The notes under the pieces: generated by a model
The model's input: the letters and a program-made list of their open reading frames with translations, nothing else
What the model was told of the DNA's origin: nothing
Database searches by the model: none
Source of the DNA: Aliiroseovarius crassostreae
GTDB lineage: Bacteria; Pseudomonadota; Alphaproteobacteria; Rhodobacterales; Rhodobacteraceae
NCBI RefSeq assembly: GCF_001307765.1
Contig: NZ_LKBA01000006.1
Span: forward strand, 331,001 to 395,000
Direction: 5' to 3'
DNA: 64,000 nucleotides
Shown here: positions 45,854 to 54,179 of the stretch, piece after piece
Layout of the letters: each line of letters opens with the position of its first letter
Position numbering within the stretch: the first letter of the stretch is position 1
Program-made: the position numbers and the translations under genes

Positions 45854-46123
45854 TCAGTGTTTGGTCGGCGAAGAACCCTCGACATCCTCGTCAAGTTCTT
45901 CGAAGTGATGATAGGTGAGCGTGACAGTGATCACGCCCGGGATCTGGTGCATCTCCATGATCTGTTCTGATGCGCGCATCTCAGATGTATCTTCGACGGT
46001 CACAACAATGCGTCCGTCTTCATGGGCATGAACTTCGCCGCCCTCTGTGGCATCAATGGCCGCCATGACCTCTTGGGTCTTGTCGGGCATCGTATGCACC
46101 AGGCAGCCGCAGATATTCAGCAT
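45854..46123 (-). CDS. napD: NapA chaperone NapD
   Basis: 89-residue cytoplasmic chaperone that binds the NapA Tat signal before export. MLNICGCLVHTMPDKTQEVMAAIDATEGGEVHAHEDGRIVVTVED is the NapD ferredoxin-like fold. It overlaps napF by seven bases and precedes napA by 15. Confidence 0.93.
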   Translation of the reverse strand: MLNICGCLVHTMPDKTQEVMAAIDATEGGEVHAHEDGRIVVTVEDTSEMRASEQIMEMHQIPGVITVTLTYHHFEELDEDVEGSSPTKH

Positions 46124-46653
46124 GGGCGGGCCTCCGGTTGGGGTTGGATTTGGATGAATTCAATGGCACCTACCGGGCATGGGGCAACACAACCACCACA
46201 GCCATTGCAGGCATCAAGATCAAACTGTGGCTGGGCGGATCCACCCAGTTGCAGTTGGAAACGAATGGCGCCCTGATCGCAATGATCCTGACAGGCGCGA
46301 CACATCACGCCATTCATCGACATGCAGGACTGAGACGCGCTGACCCGCCAGGGAAATGCACGATCCGCGCTCAGTGCTGCCGGTTCACAGGCGTCGATGC
46401 AGGCATTGCAGAAGGTGCAGGCCCCGCGCGAGAAATCCAGCGCAGGCAGCCCCTGTTTGTCTCGCAGGATGATCCCCTCGGGACAGGCGCGCGCGCAATC
46501 ACCGCACTGGGTGCAGCTGTCATGAAAGGCGATTTCACCCGCGGCCCCCGGCGGGCGCTGGTGCTGGATCTCGTGGATCTTGCCTCTCAAAAGGGCGCGT
46601 CTTGAAGGGGTTGCGTTCAACGGAGTGCTCGCTGTTTCTGGCTGGCTGTTCAA
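46117..46653 (-). CDS. napF: Ferredoxin-type protein NapF
   Basis: 178-residue cytoplasmic iron-sulfur protein that helps activate NapA. Clusters: CTQCGDCARACPEG, CTFCNACIDACEP and CNGCGGCVAPCP, and a CRACQDHC element. The frame starts at TTG 46653. A second TTG at 46620 gives MNATPSRRALLRGKIHE, closer to usual NapF N-termini, and fits better with an FNR site centred at 46688, which would place the transcript start near 46647. First gene of the operon; no napE is visible. Confidence 0.9.
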   Translation of the reverse strand: MNSQPETASTPLNATPSRRALLRGKIHEIQHQRPPGAAGEIAFHDSCTQCGDCARACPEGIILRDKQGLPALDFSRGACTFCNACIDACEPAALSADRAFPWRVSASQSCMSMNGVMCRACQDHCDQGAIRFQLQLGGSAQPQFDLDACNGCGGCVAPCPVGAIEFIQIQPQPEARPC

Positions 46654-46681
46654 CTGATAACGCGGTTGTGAGCGCGACCAA

Positions 46682-46695
46682 TTGACCTAAATCAA
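46682..46695 (-). promoter_or_regulatory. FNR-type binding site of the nap operon
   Basis: TTGACCTAAATCAA matches the FNR/Dnr consensus TTGAT-N4-ATCAA at nine of ten conserved positions. It lies about 30-70 bp before the possible napF starts, suiting oxygen- or nitrogen-oxide-controlled expression. Confidence 0.7.
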
Positions 46696-46753
46696 AGTTT
46701 TTTGACGATGCCTTTGAACTGAGGCCTCTCCCGATAAAGCTAAAGTTTTGAAT

Positions 46754-46777
46754 ATGTTACGCATCTATTTGTAACAT
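46754..46777. promoter_or_regulatory. Inverted repeat upstream of nap
   Basis: ATGTTAC and GTAACAT (perfect 7-bp arms) are separated by ten bases, about 60 bp upstream of the FNR site. Size and place suit an upstream activator or repressor site; no regulator can be named. Confidence 0.4.
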
Positions 46778-46824
46778 CATGCAAAGAAACGATAAAAACT
46801 GTCATGACCTGTCACATATTGTCG

Positions 46825-46847
46825 CACCCCCTTGCAAGAAGGGGGTG
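46825..46847. terminator. Hairpin in the nap upstream region
   Basis: CACCCCCTT pairs with AAGGGGGTG around GCAAG, followed by TTAAATATTTTC on the plus strand. Neither strand has an obvious upstream gene to terminate. Confidence 0.4.
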
Positions 46848-47494
46848 TTAAATATTTTCTCAAGGCGCCGTTTTCTTGGGGATATCCGGGCAAAGCAACT
46901 GGTTTTTCCGGCATGCAAAAGTATGCATTTGAACAAATCAACTTGAGCGGCCTCGAATCCCGCTAGCGACCCGATAGCACAGGTTTTCCAAAGCGATGCG
47001 AACAGTTACCGCACCGAGGAGAACTGGCGGGTCGATGCACCTCAAGTGATCAGAAAATTGATAAAGTCTTCCACGCCTACGGCTCGTCAATTCCCGTTGG
47101 GAAAGACAGCCGGCATTTGTGGCCCACAAAGTTCAAGCGTGAAACGGCGCAGCACATGAGATCCGGTCCGCTCTCAATCGGTGACGTCCAGAAAACCTGC
47201 CAGATTTCGGACGGGACGGCACAGGCCTTGTGATGGCTTGCAAACGCATCGAAGGAAAAGGTTTCGAGTGGCCGCGCATTCAAATCGTTCTCTCATATGA
47301 ACGACGTCATGCTTGAAACATGTATAGGATCGTGAAGCTCTCCTGTGGTTTGGGCGCATACACAAAAACTGGCGCGGTTCACGCAATTCCGTCAATGTCG
47401 ATGTCTGGGATTTCATGCCGGTTAGATACGATGATGTCGCACGGCGGGCATGTCAGTTCCCCCCGCAGGTCGAAACCCGCGGGGGTATTGGGGA
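46848..47494. other. Long intergenic region without a convincing gene
   Basis: Short open frames exist on both strands, but none has a ribosome site or recognisable domain. Base composition is more AT-rich near 46730-46950. It could be decayed coding sequence; I see no transposase motif or terminal repeats. Confidence 0.5.
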
Positions 47495-50047
47495 TCAGAA
47501 TTTCAGCTCATACAGAAGACTGCCACCCCATGTCTCGGATGCGTTGTCGCCAATGCCATCATAGAACAGGTCAACACTGACGGATGAGCGCTCTGACAGA
47601 GTAACAAGCCCCCCAAACTCCACCCCGAACGAGGACGAACTGGTATGGGTTCCCCCATTGCCCGTGTCACTAAAGCGCGCGTTAATACCAGGGGTCAGAA
47701 GGATGTCGAAGTCGTTCAGCGTGACAGGGATTTCCAGATCCAGGCCAAGATGTGCTGTCTTCTGTTCCAACGTCTGTTCCGGCACCACAGCACCGACGCT
47801 GTTGGTATAGGCGTGTTGGTAATCACGCAGGTACAGAAGATCCACGGATGGGACCAAGGTCATGCCATTTGCCATCGCAATGCTGCCTTCCACCCCAAGC
47901 GTTGCCAGCGTGCGGGTGCTGTCAAAGCGATCGGTGGGCCGCCCAGCCAATGTCAGATCATTTTCGGTGCGTCCATGCAGCAAGCTGCCAGTAAAGACCA
48001 GTGGTTGATTAGCAAGGCGTGCAGCGAAATACGGCCCGATCAGATAACCCGTGCTTTCGATGTCGCGCGCGCTGCTCTCGGAACCGGTCCAGTCGAACTG
48101 TACCATCGCACCGATGATCAGATCCTCGGATACCAAGAAATGGGATCCGAATGTCAGATGCGTATAGGACTGATGATCGTCTCCCTCTTGGTTCCATAGC
48201 GCGGTGCCGTCCGCCCAGACATACGCGCCATAGCTGGTCGAGAAGTCGATTTTTCCACGCGTGGCTGTGGCCGAGGCACTCAGCGAACCGCCACCGGGCT
48301 TCAGGAAACGCGACAGTTTTGGCTGCGCCCGGACCAAAAGCCCTGCACGGTACGACATGAACTCACGGATCTCTTCCTGTGACATCGCAACCGAGCTGCC
48401 AGAAATGCTGATGATCGCCGAGGCTTCGTTCAGGTTGCCACTTGCGCCAAGGGCAACATCTTCCTGCACCCAAACCGTGACGGCCTGGTTCTGATCCTGT
48501 GGCGTGATCACCAGGCTGTACGTGTCACCGCTGCCCGAAAATCCAGTAACAGCCGCGTTCTGGATGGACACGTCGTTGGCCGTGAACCCGGTGACCGCCT
48601 CCGAGAAGACAACAGTCAGCATGAAGGGCGTATTCCCGTCATGATAGCTGGGTGCACCAGACAGCGTGACGGTTGGTCGTACTGTGTTTGCCGCGCCATT
48701 GACGGTGATCGTGACGGTGGAGGCCGCTGAGGCCTCGATGCCGTCATTGACGATCAGCTGGAAGGTCAGCAGCTCGCTGGCACCGATTGCCACGGTGGGC
48801 GCGGTGAAGCTGGGGCTTTGCGCCGTCGCGTCCGACAGGGTGACGCCCGTGCCTGCGGTCTGGGTCCAGGCATAGGTCAGCGACTGCCCCACATCATTGG
48901 CATCCGACCCCGAGCCATCCAGCGTGACACTGCTGGCCGAGGCAACGCTCTGCGCACTGCCCGCATCCGCAGTGGGCGTGGTGTTTGCCGCGCCGGTCAC
49001 GGTGATCGTGACGGTGGAGGCAGCTGAGGCCTCGATGCCGTCATTGACAATCAGCTGGAAGGTCAGCAGCTCGCTGGCGCCGATTGCCACGGTGGGCGCG
49101 GTGAAGCTGGGGCTTTGCGCCGTCGCGTCCGACAGGGTGACGCCCGTGCCTGCGGTCTGGGTCCAGGCATAGGTCAGCGACTGCCCCACATCATTGGCAT
49201 CCGACCCCGAGCCATCCAGCGTGACACTGCTGGCCGAAGCAACGCTCTGCGCACTGCCCGCATCCGCAGTGGGCGTGGTGTTTGCCGCGCCATTCACGGT
49301 GATCGTGACGGTGGAGGCAGGCGAGGCCTCGATGCCGTCATTGACAATCAGCTGGAAGGTCAGCAGCTCGCTGGCACCAATCGCCACGGTGGGCGCGGTG
49401 AAGCTGGGGCTTTGCGCCGTCGCGTCCGACAGGGTGACGCCCGTGCCTGCGGTCTGGGTCCAGGCATAGGTCAGCGACTGCCCCACATCATTGGCATCCG
49501 ACCCCGAGCCATCCAGCGTGACACTGCTGGCCGAAGCAACGCTCTGCGCACTGCCCGCATCCGCAGTGGGCGTGGTGTTTGGAGGCGTTGCAGCAACGCG
49601 ACTGTTCACAAGTTGGGTGCTGGTCGCCCCTTTGACACCGATTTCGTAGTCATACCATTGGCCGCCATATTGACCGGTAAAGCTTACGCCGACAAAATCA
49701 TCCGCCGCGTATGTCCCATTGGCACCGTCCGAAACATAGTTCGTGATCCCTGTGATGTTGCAACGGGTTGCGATCTCGGATGCGAGGATATCACCAGGTC
49801 CCCAGCCCTGAATGCTCCCTCCAAGCCAATAGTTCCCCCCCGACGACCCGTTGGCGAAGTTTACCTGCGCCTCGCTGCCGCCCGGATCATAATATGGATT
49901 GAAGTTACAGTTGGTTTCGGTCACGCCAACCGGTTTCAGAACTGTGTCAAAGAAAGTGCCCCCACCAAGAGCGTGGGCTTGGGTGGCCGATAAAACCCCC
50001 AGTGTCAGGGCCATAAATGTATTGCGTCGCAAGCAGTTCAGTATCAT
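47495..50047 (-). CDS. Autotransporter-like surface protein with tandem PKD-like repeats
   Basis: 850 residues from ATG 50047. Layout: signal peptide (LRRNTFMALTLGVLSATQAHA), a globular N-terminal domain (ALGGGTFFDTVLKPVGVTETNCNFNPYYDPGG; about 22-150), three near-identical 99-residue PKD/REJ-type Ig-like repeats (DAGSAQSVASASSVTLDGSGSDANDVGQSLTYAWTQTAG; about 157-453), one Bap-type Ig domain (PTVTLSGAPSYHDGNTPFMLTVVFSEAVTGFTANDVSI), and a C-terminal beta-barrel of about 270 residues ending in LYELKF. It is probably an outer-membrane adhesin. The start is uncertain because no ribosome site is clear. It is divergent from the tail-collar gene. Confidence 0.82.
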   Translation of the reverse strand: MILNCLRRNTFMALTLGVLSATQAHALGGGTFFDTVLKPVGVTETNCNFNPYYDPGGSEAQVNFANGSSGGNYWLGGSIQGWGPGDILASEIATRCNITGITNYVSDGANGTYAADDFVGVSFTGQYGGQWYDYEIGVKGATSTQLVNSRVAATPPNTTPTADAGSAQSVASASSVTLDGSGSDANDVGQSLTYAWTQTAGTGVTLSDATAQSPSFTAPTVAIGASELLTFQLIVNDGIEASPASTVTITVNGAANTTPTADAGSAQSVASASSVTLDGSGSDANDVGQSLTYAWTQTAGTGVTLSDATAQSPSFTAPTVAIGASELLTFQLIVNDGIEASAASTVTITVTGAANTTPTADAGSAQSVASASSVTLDGSGSDANDVGQSLTYAWTQTAGTGVTLSDATAQSPSFTAPTVAIGASELLTFQLIVNDGIEASAASTVTITVNGAANTVRPTVTLSGAPSYHDGNTPFMLTVVFSEAVTGFTANDVSIQNAAVTGFSGSGDTYSLVITPQDQNQAVTVWVQEDVALGASGNLNEASAIISISGSSVAMSQEEIREFMSYRAGLLVRAQPKLSRFLKPGGGSLSASATATRGKIDFSTSYGAYVWADGTALWNQEGDDHQSYTHLTFGSHFLVSEDLIIGAMVQFDWTGSESSARDIESTGYLIGPYFAARLANQPLVFTGSLLHGRTENDLTLAGRPTDRFDSTRTLATLGVEGSIAMANGMTLVPSVDLLYLRDYQHAYTNSVGAVVPEQTLEQKTAHLGLDLEIPVTLNDFDILLTPGINARFSDTGNGGTHTSSSSFGVEFGGLVTLSERSSVSVDLFYDGIGDNASETWGGSLLYELKF
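48686..49576 (-). repeat. Three tandem 297-bp coding repeats
   Basis: Copies 48686-48982, 48983-49279 and 49280-49576 differ at only a few bases each (for instance GCCGCTG, GCAGCTG, GCAGGCG). Each encodes one 99-residue Ig-like repeat. Such identity at DNA level points to recent duplication or gene conversion, and makes the copy number prone to change. Confidence 0.9.
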
Positions 50048-50224
50048 CGCATCATCCGTTGGTAGTCGGCGCCGCACGCCATCAAAAACGATGATCAGGA
50101 TAGTTTGAGAGAAATTTCTTTCTGTGCGCCGAAGCACAGAGCGCGCCGCAGCTGGTGGGTCAGGATTAAGGGGATCTCTGCCCTGGCGGGGACATGAAAG
50201 ATTTACCCTATTCGGAGTTGACCC

Positions 50225-50734
50225 ATGGAACCATTCCTTGCCCAAATCATGCTGTTTGGTGGAAACTTTGCCCCGCGCGGATGGGCATTCTGCGACGGAC
50301 AGCTGTTGCCTATTTCTTCCAACAGCGCGCTGTTCAGCTTGCTCGGAACGATCTATGGCGGCGACGGGCGCACTACATTTGCCCTGCCCGACCTTCGTGG
50401 GCGCGCCCCGATTCACGCCGGAACCGGTCCAGGTCTTTCCCCCCGGCGGCTGGGAGAGAGAATGGGGGTGGAAGACGTCACTTTGAATGCGACCCAGATG
50501 CCATCGCATAACCACGGTCTGATGGTTGCAAATCAGCCGGCCGACAACAGCCGTCCCAGTTCGGATATGTTGGCGCGTGCCGAGATCTACACCTCCAACT
50601 TAACGTCTCCGACGCCACTTGCCACGCAATCCATTGCAAATACGGGTGGCGGCCAGTCGCATGAAAACATGCAGCCCAGCATTGCCATGAACTATATCAT
50701 TGCGCTGCAGGGGATTTTCCCGTCGCGCAGCTGA
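50225..50734 (+). CDS. Phage tail-collar domain protein (MdpB/microcystin-dependent type)
   Basis: 169 residues. The N-terminal MEPFLAQIMLFGGNFAPRGWAFCDGQLLPISSNSALFSLLGTIYGGDGRTTFALPDLRGRAPIHAG is the classical tail-collar fold of secreted bacterial homologues, which are usually found without any phage. The C-terminal part is Ser/Thr/Asn-rich, ending with MNYIIALQGIFPS. No other phage gene is nearby. It has no signal peptide. Function outside phage tails is not known; it is divergent from the adhesin gene. Confidence 0.9.
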   Translation: MEPFLAQIMLFGGNFAPRGWAFCDGQLLPISSNSALFSLLGTIYGGDGRTTFALPDLRGRAPIHAGTGPGLSPRRLGERMGVEDVTLNATQMPSHNHGLMVANQPADNSRPSSDMLARAEIYTSNLTSPTPLATQSIANTGGGQSHENMQPSIAMNYIIALQGIFPSRS

Positions 50735-50785
50735 TCCGTTGAAGATCCCAACGCTAAACGTTTGGGCGGGATGCAATTCCCGCCT

Positions 50786-50898
50786 AAAGCGTTTCGGCTT
50801 TAACCTGAGACAGGGAAAAGTCGAAACACAGTCAGAGATATCAAGGTCATGGGCGTTTCGGAATAACCATGTGTCACAAGTTTACCCCGAAACGCTTT
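50786..50898 (+). repeat. Double-hairpin CGTTTCG repeat (copy D)
   Basis: 113 bp, bounded by AAAGCGTTTCG and CGAAACGCTTT. Hairpin 1 carries AACCTGAGACAGGG; the linker contains AGAGATATCA; hairpin 2 has CGTTTCGG with CCGAAACG. It separates the tail-collar gene from the DUF4331 gene and could terminate the former. A further small hairpin GGCGGG/CCCGCC lies at 50765-50784. Confidence 0.85.
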
Positions 50899-50934
50899 AA
50901 GCTGTTTTTTGCAACAACCACATGAGGCACTGAA

Positions 50935-52152
50935 ATGAAAAATCCATTCTCGTTTTTCTCGGCAGCAACACTGTGTTCCGCACTTGTGGCAGGCGTGGCT
51001 TGGGCGTCTGACCATCGGGATGCACCAGCGACGCAAATGGACCCGATGTCCGACATTGGCGACAGTTTCTTGTTCCGTGGCGCGCAGACCGGTGGTCTGA
51101 CCATGGCTTATACGCTGAACCCGCTGTCGGGCAGTGGCGCGCCGGGGACGCAGGCGTCGGATGAAATCCGGCTCGATCCGGAACGTGTCTATATGTTCAA
51201 GCTGGATACGGACGGGGATCTGCTTGCAGACATTGCCTATAAGATCCGCGTCAGGGATATCGATGGCGAGAAACAGAAACAGCGTGTCGAGATGCTGCGC
51301 GCCGAAGGCCGAGAGGCGCAGTCCCATGAATGGGTTGGAAAGCCGGTGGGCAAGGGCTTCACCACGGCGCTGAATGCACCACTTGAAGTGACCCAAGGCG
51401 AGAACGGAGAGCTTTTGTTCATCGGCCCACGCCGGGATCCATTCTTCTTTAACTTCACCTCGGTTCAGGCACCCGCTGCCCAGGCGATCAAGCAAGCATT
51501 GGCCGGCGGCGATCATCTGCCTGCGGCCCCCACATCCCTTGGCGCGTTTGGCATCACCGACATGACCTTGATTGTGCTGGAGGTTCCAGAGCTGGCCGAA
51601 CAGGCATTGGGCTACTGGGCCGTTGTCGCCGACAACCTGGGCCATTCCGTAGACCGTATGGGCCGGGCGGGCGTTCAGGGGATCTTCTTCGTGGATCCCC
51701 CGGTGGGCTATAACAAGTGGCATTATCTGCCAGTTGAAAACAATGGGCGCCATTATGACACCGTCGGCGAATTCAACGATGCTTATAACGCGGCCAGCCC
51801 TGATCAGGGTCTCGAAGATTTCGGGGCGCAATTCCGGTTCAGTTTCAAGCGGCTGGAAGTGCTCGAGGACACAATCGAAGAACACGTCACCTTCTATGCC
51901 CCGGATATGCTGCGCTGGGACCCGACGCTAAAGCCCGGATATCCGAACGGTCGGAGCTTTGCAGAGGACGCGATCTATTGGACGATCAAGGATGTGAACC
52001 CGTTCATGTGGGAAGATCCGGACAGTTTCCTACCCCGTACATCGGATCAGAATCTGAACCCTGAAAAATTCCCATATGCTGCTCCGTCCATTAATCAGGC
52101 TTGGAAGCCCGGCGTGCCGGTGCGGCCTGTTGCCCCGATCTATATGGAGTGA
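50935..52152 (+). CDS. DUF4331 exported protein
   Basis: 405 residues. Sec signal peptide (NPFSFFSAATLCSALVAGVAWA), then SDHRDAPATQMDPMSDIGDSFLFRG, the diagnostic start of DUF4331. Later family blocks are RRDPFFFNFTSVQ, VLEVPELAEQALGYWAVV and DRMGRAGVQGIFF. The family is secreted or periplasmic, with an unknown role; conserved Asp/His near the N-terminus may bind metal. The 3' end overlaps the convergent cyclase gene by 13 bases. Confidence 0.88.
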   Translation: MKNPFSFFSAATLCSALVAGVAWASDHRDAPATQMDPMSDIGDSFLFRGAQTGGLTMAYTLNPLSGSGAPGTQASDEIRLDPERVYMFKLDTDGDLLADIAYKIRVRDIDGEKQKQRVEMLRAEGREAQSHEWVGKPVGKGFTTALNAPLEVTQGENGELLFIGPRRDPFFFNFTSVQAPAAQAIKQALAGGDHLPAAPTSLGAFGITDMTLIVLEVPELAEQALGYWAVVADNLGHSVDRMGRAGVQGIFFVDPPVGYNKWHYLPVENNGRHYDTVGEFNDAYNAASPDQGLEDFGAQFRFSFKRLEVLEDTIEEHVTFYAPDMLRWDPTLKPGYPNGRSFAEDAIYWTIKDVNPFMWEDPDSFLPRTSDQNLNPEKFPYAAPSINQAWKPGVPVRPVAPIYME

Positions 52153-52979
52153 TCCTGTGCGGGCCGGAAGATATTGACCGGCCCGCGTCCGCGCACGTCG
52201 ATCTGGCCGTCGGATCGAAATGCGGTTGAACGCCTCAACCGCTCAACCGTGCTTTCAGACAACAGCATACTGTTCACATGGCTCGCCCTGACCAGCCGCG
52301 CTGCAAGGTTGACCGTATCCCCCCACACATCAAAGCTTAGGCGATCCTGACCAATGACCCCTGTCGACACGGGACCCGAGTTGATGCCGATCCGGATCTG
52401 CCACAGCGGCATATCTTCCGTGATCCCAAACGGACGCACGGTCTTGACGTATTTCAGGCAGTTCTGCGCGGCTTGGAGCATCCGATCGGCTGACGCCCTA
52501 TCATCATCGCCCAACCCGGCGACGCACATATAGGCGTCCCCTATGGTCTTCACTTTCTCGACCCCATGCGCGATGGCAATGCGGTCGAACTCGGAATAAT
52601 ACTGGTCCAGAAGCTGCACCAGGATCATCGGATCCAGAGTTTCCGCATGGGCCGTGAACCCAACGAAATCCGCAAACATCACCGTTGCGTTTTCAAACCG
52701 TCGGGGCACCACGCCGCCATTCTGACGCAGTTCGTGCGCCACGGTTTCGGGCATGATGGAATGCAGAAGCTTTTCTGTGCGACGCTGTTCCTGCTGTAGC
52801 TGCGCATGCAGGTCCTCAAGCTCTGCTTTTGCGGTCTCGACCTCGGCCAGAACGCGGCGCTGGAAGGACTGGCCCGTGTCAATCAGATGCTCCAGTTCAG
52901 CGCGGCGCAGTTGCGATCGTTCCAGCCGTCTCTTCAGCCGTAAAATCTCGCGCTCTGCATCGCTGCTGGCCCCGGACAT
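52140..52979 (-). CDS. Adenylate/guanylate cyclase domain protein
   Basis: 279-residue soluble class III nucleotide cyclase. An N-terminal coiled coil (residues 1-75) precedes the catalytic domain (about 90-275). Metal-binding Asp residues are in VMFADFVGFT and TIGDAYMCVAG, the ribose/purine-binding WGDTVNLAARL motif is present, and RIGINSGPVSTGVIG follows. It lies eight bases after the FIST gene on the same strand, so it is likely driven by it. Product (cAMP or cGMP) is not decidable. Confidence 0.9.
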   Translation of the reverse strand: MSGASSDAEREILRLKRRLERSQLRRAELEHLIDTGQSFQRRVLAEVETAKAELEDLHAQLQQEQRRTEKLLHSIMPETVAHELRQNGGVVPRRFENATVMFADFVGFTAHAETLDPMILVQLLDQYYSEFDRIAIAHGVEKVKTIGDAYMCVAGLGDDDRASADRMLQAAQNCLKYVKTVRPFGITEDMPLWQIRIGINSGPVSTGVIGQDRLSFDVWGDTVNLAARLVRASHVNSMLLSESTVERLRRSTAFRSDGQIDVRGRGPVNIFRPAQDHSI

Positions 52980-52986
52980 GTGCGGT

Positions 52987-54138
52987 TTACCCTTCTTTTT
53001 CCCCTATAAAGACCGCAACAAATGCATTGGTGTGGGTCAGTGGCGGTCCCCCCGGTGTATCCGGGCTGATTTCACCATAGCAATAAAAACCAGCGGTGGG
53101 GACATCATGGCCGACGATCTCGCGGATCCCGTCATATTCCTCGCGGGTGCGGGTGCCCAGTGTGGCACGGCGTCCACCACAGGAAAACAAGAGCGCGGCG
53201 TCAATGCGCCCGCCATCAAATCCGGCCACCGCTTGCCCGGCGGCGTTGCGGGCGGCATCAATGATCTCTTGCCGGGATGCAGTGGCGATCTGCACGGTGC
53301 TACCTTCGGCCACCGGGTTTACAAGGTGAAGCGCCCCGGTTTCCGCATCAAAGTTCAACGGTGACGACAGCACCAGGGACTTGCGGCTTTCATCTTTCAC
53401 AGCAAGCGGAAAGAAGACCGAGGGTTGTTGAAGGTATTCTGAATAAAGATCTGCGGCTGGCCGGTCATCAATGCAATGCACCACCGGGCCATCGGCTTTG
53501 GTGACTTTGTGTGGCTGGCCCAGGGGGACGTAACCGGTGGACACACCTGTCGAGACATTCAGCGCACCAAACACCATCAACACAACGACACCGTCGCTCA
53601 TCACCTGATCATTGCAAAGCTGCTTGGTCCCTTCAAAGCGCAACTGATCCCCGGCCCCGCCGCCAACGATCATCGCATCGCGGCCCGTCGCGTCGCGCAG
53701 CCCATCAAGCAGGTGGTGGATATTGGTGCCCAGCCCCTCCAGAAGTGCAACAGTAAGGGCGGGCGGTCCATCTTCACCGGCCTGCGCCATGTCGACAGCC
53801 GCTTTTGTGGCGCCTTTCGGGTCGGCGATTGCGCCGGACCCACAGCCGACCGCGAACCGAATACTGTCCGAGGCAAACAAAGTGATAACCAGACTGTCCT
53901 CGATAAAGCCTTCTCCGCTGGCGATCTCACCATCCGTGCTGCATCCAGCAATCACAATATCGGGGAACCGGTCGCGTAACACCTGTGCTGCGACGGACAA
54001 ATCCATGTCGACAGCCGCATAGACCAGCGCAGCCCGAGGCGGTTGCCCATCCAGCGCGTTGACGGCGCTGGTCAGAGCATCTTCTGCAGACAGCTTGGTA
54101 TCCGGATCATCGGACCAACCGGTTCCAACTTTGAACAT
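52987..54138 (-). CDS. FIST sensory protein
   Basis: 383 residues with FIST N (VAAQVLRDRFPDIVIAGCSTDGEIASGEGFIEDSLVITLFAS, about 50-200) and FIST C (FPLAVKDESRKSLVLSSPLNFDAETGALHLVN, about 230-360) domains. It is a putative small-ligand (amino acid) sensor that usually partners kinases or cyclases. The C-terminus contains CYGEISPDTPGGPPLTHTNAFVAVFIG. Here its partner is the adjacent adenylate cyclase gene (8 bp downstream on the same strand). Confidence 0.9.
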   Translation of the reverse strand: MFKVGTGWSDDPDTKLSAEDALTSAVNALDGQPPRAALVYAAVDMDLSVAAQVLRDRFPDIVIAGCSTDGEIASGEGFIEDSLVITLFASDSIRFAVGCGSGAIADPKGATKAAVDMAQAGEDGPPALTVALLEGLGTNIHHLLDGLRDATGRDAMIVGGGAGDQLRFEGTKQLCNDQVMSDGVVVLMVFGALNVSTGVSTGYVPLGQPHKVTKADGPVVHCIDDRPAADLYSEYLQQPSVFFPLAVKDESRKSLVLSSPLNFDAETGALHLVNPVAEGSTVQIATASRQEIIDAARNAAGQAVAGFDGGRIDAALLFSCGGRRATLGTRTREEYDGIREIVGHDVPTAGFYCYGEISPDTPGGPPLTHTNAFVAVFIGEKEG

Positions 54139-54179
54139 TGTATCTCCTTCAAACTCATCGGCTGATTGCCGTTACGGTT

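Noticed and set aside
46938..47283. Two short minus-strand frames that might be transposase debris
   Set aside because: No transposase motif, ribosome site or terminal repeat could be seen.
48686..49576. CRISPR-like periodicity
   Set aside because: Period is 297 bp, copies are contiguous, and there are no spacers; it is coding sequence.
49115..49993. Plus-strand frame with repeated RQGDARACGLGPG units
   Set aside because: The repeats are the antisense of the three 297-bp adhesin repeats.
50225..50734. Prophage remnant because of the tail-collar domain
   Set aside because: No capsid, terminase, portal or integrase gene is near. Stand-alone bacterial homologues of this type are common.
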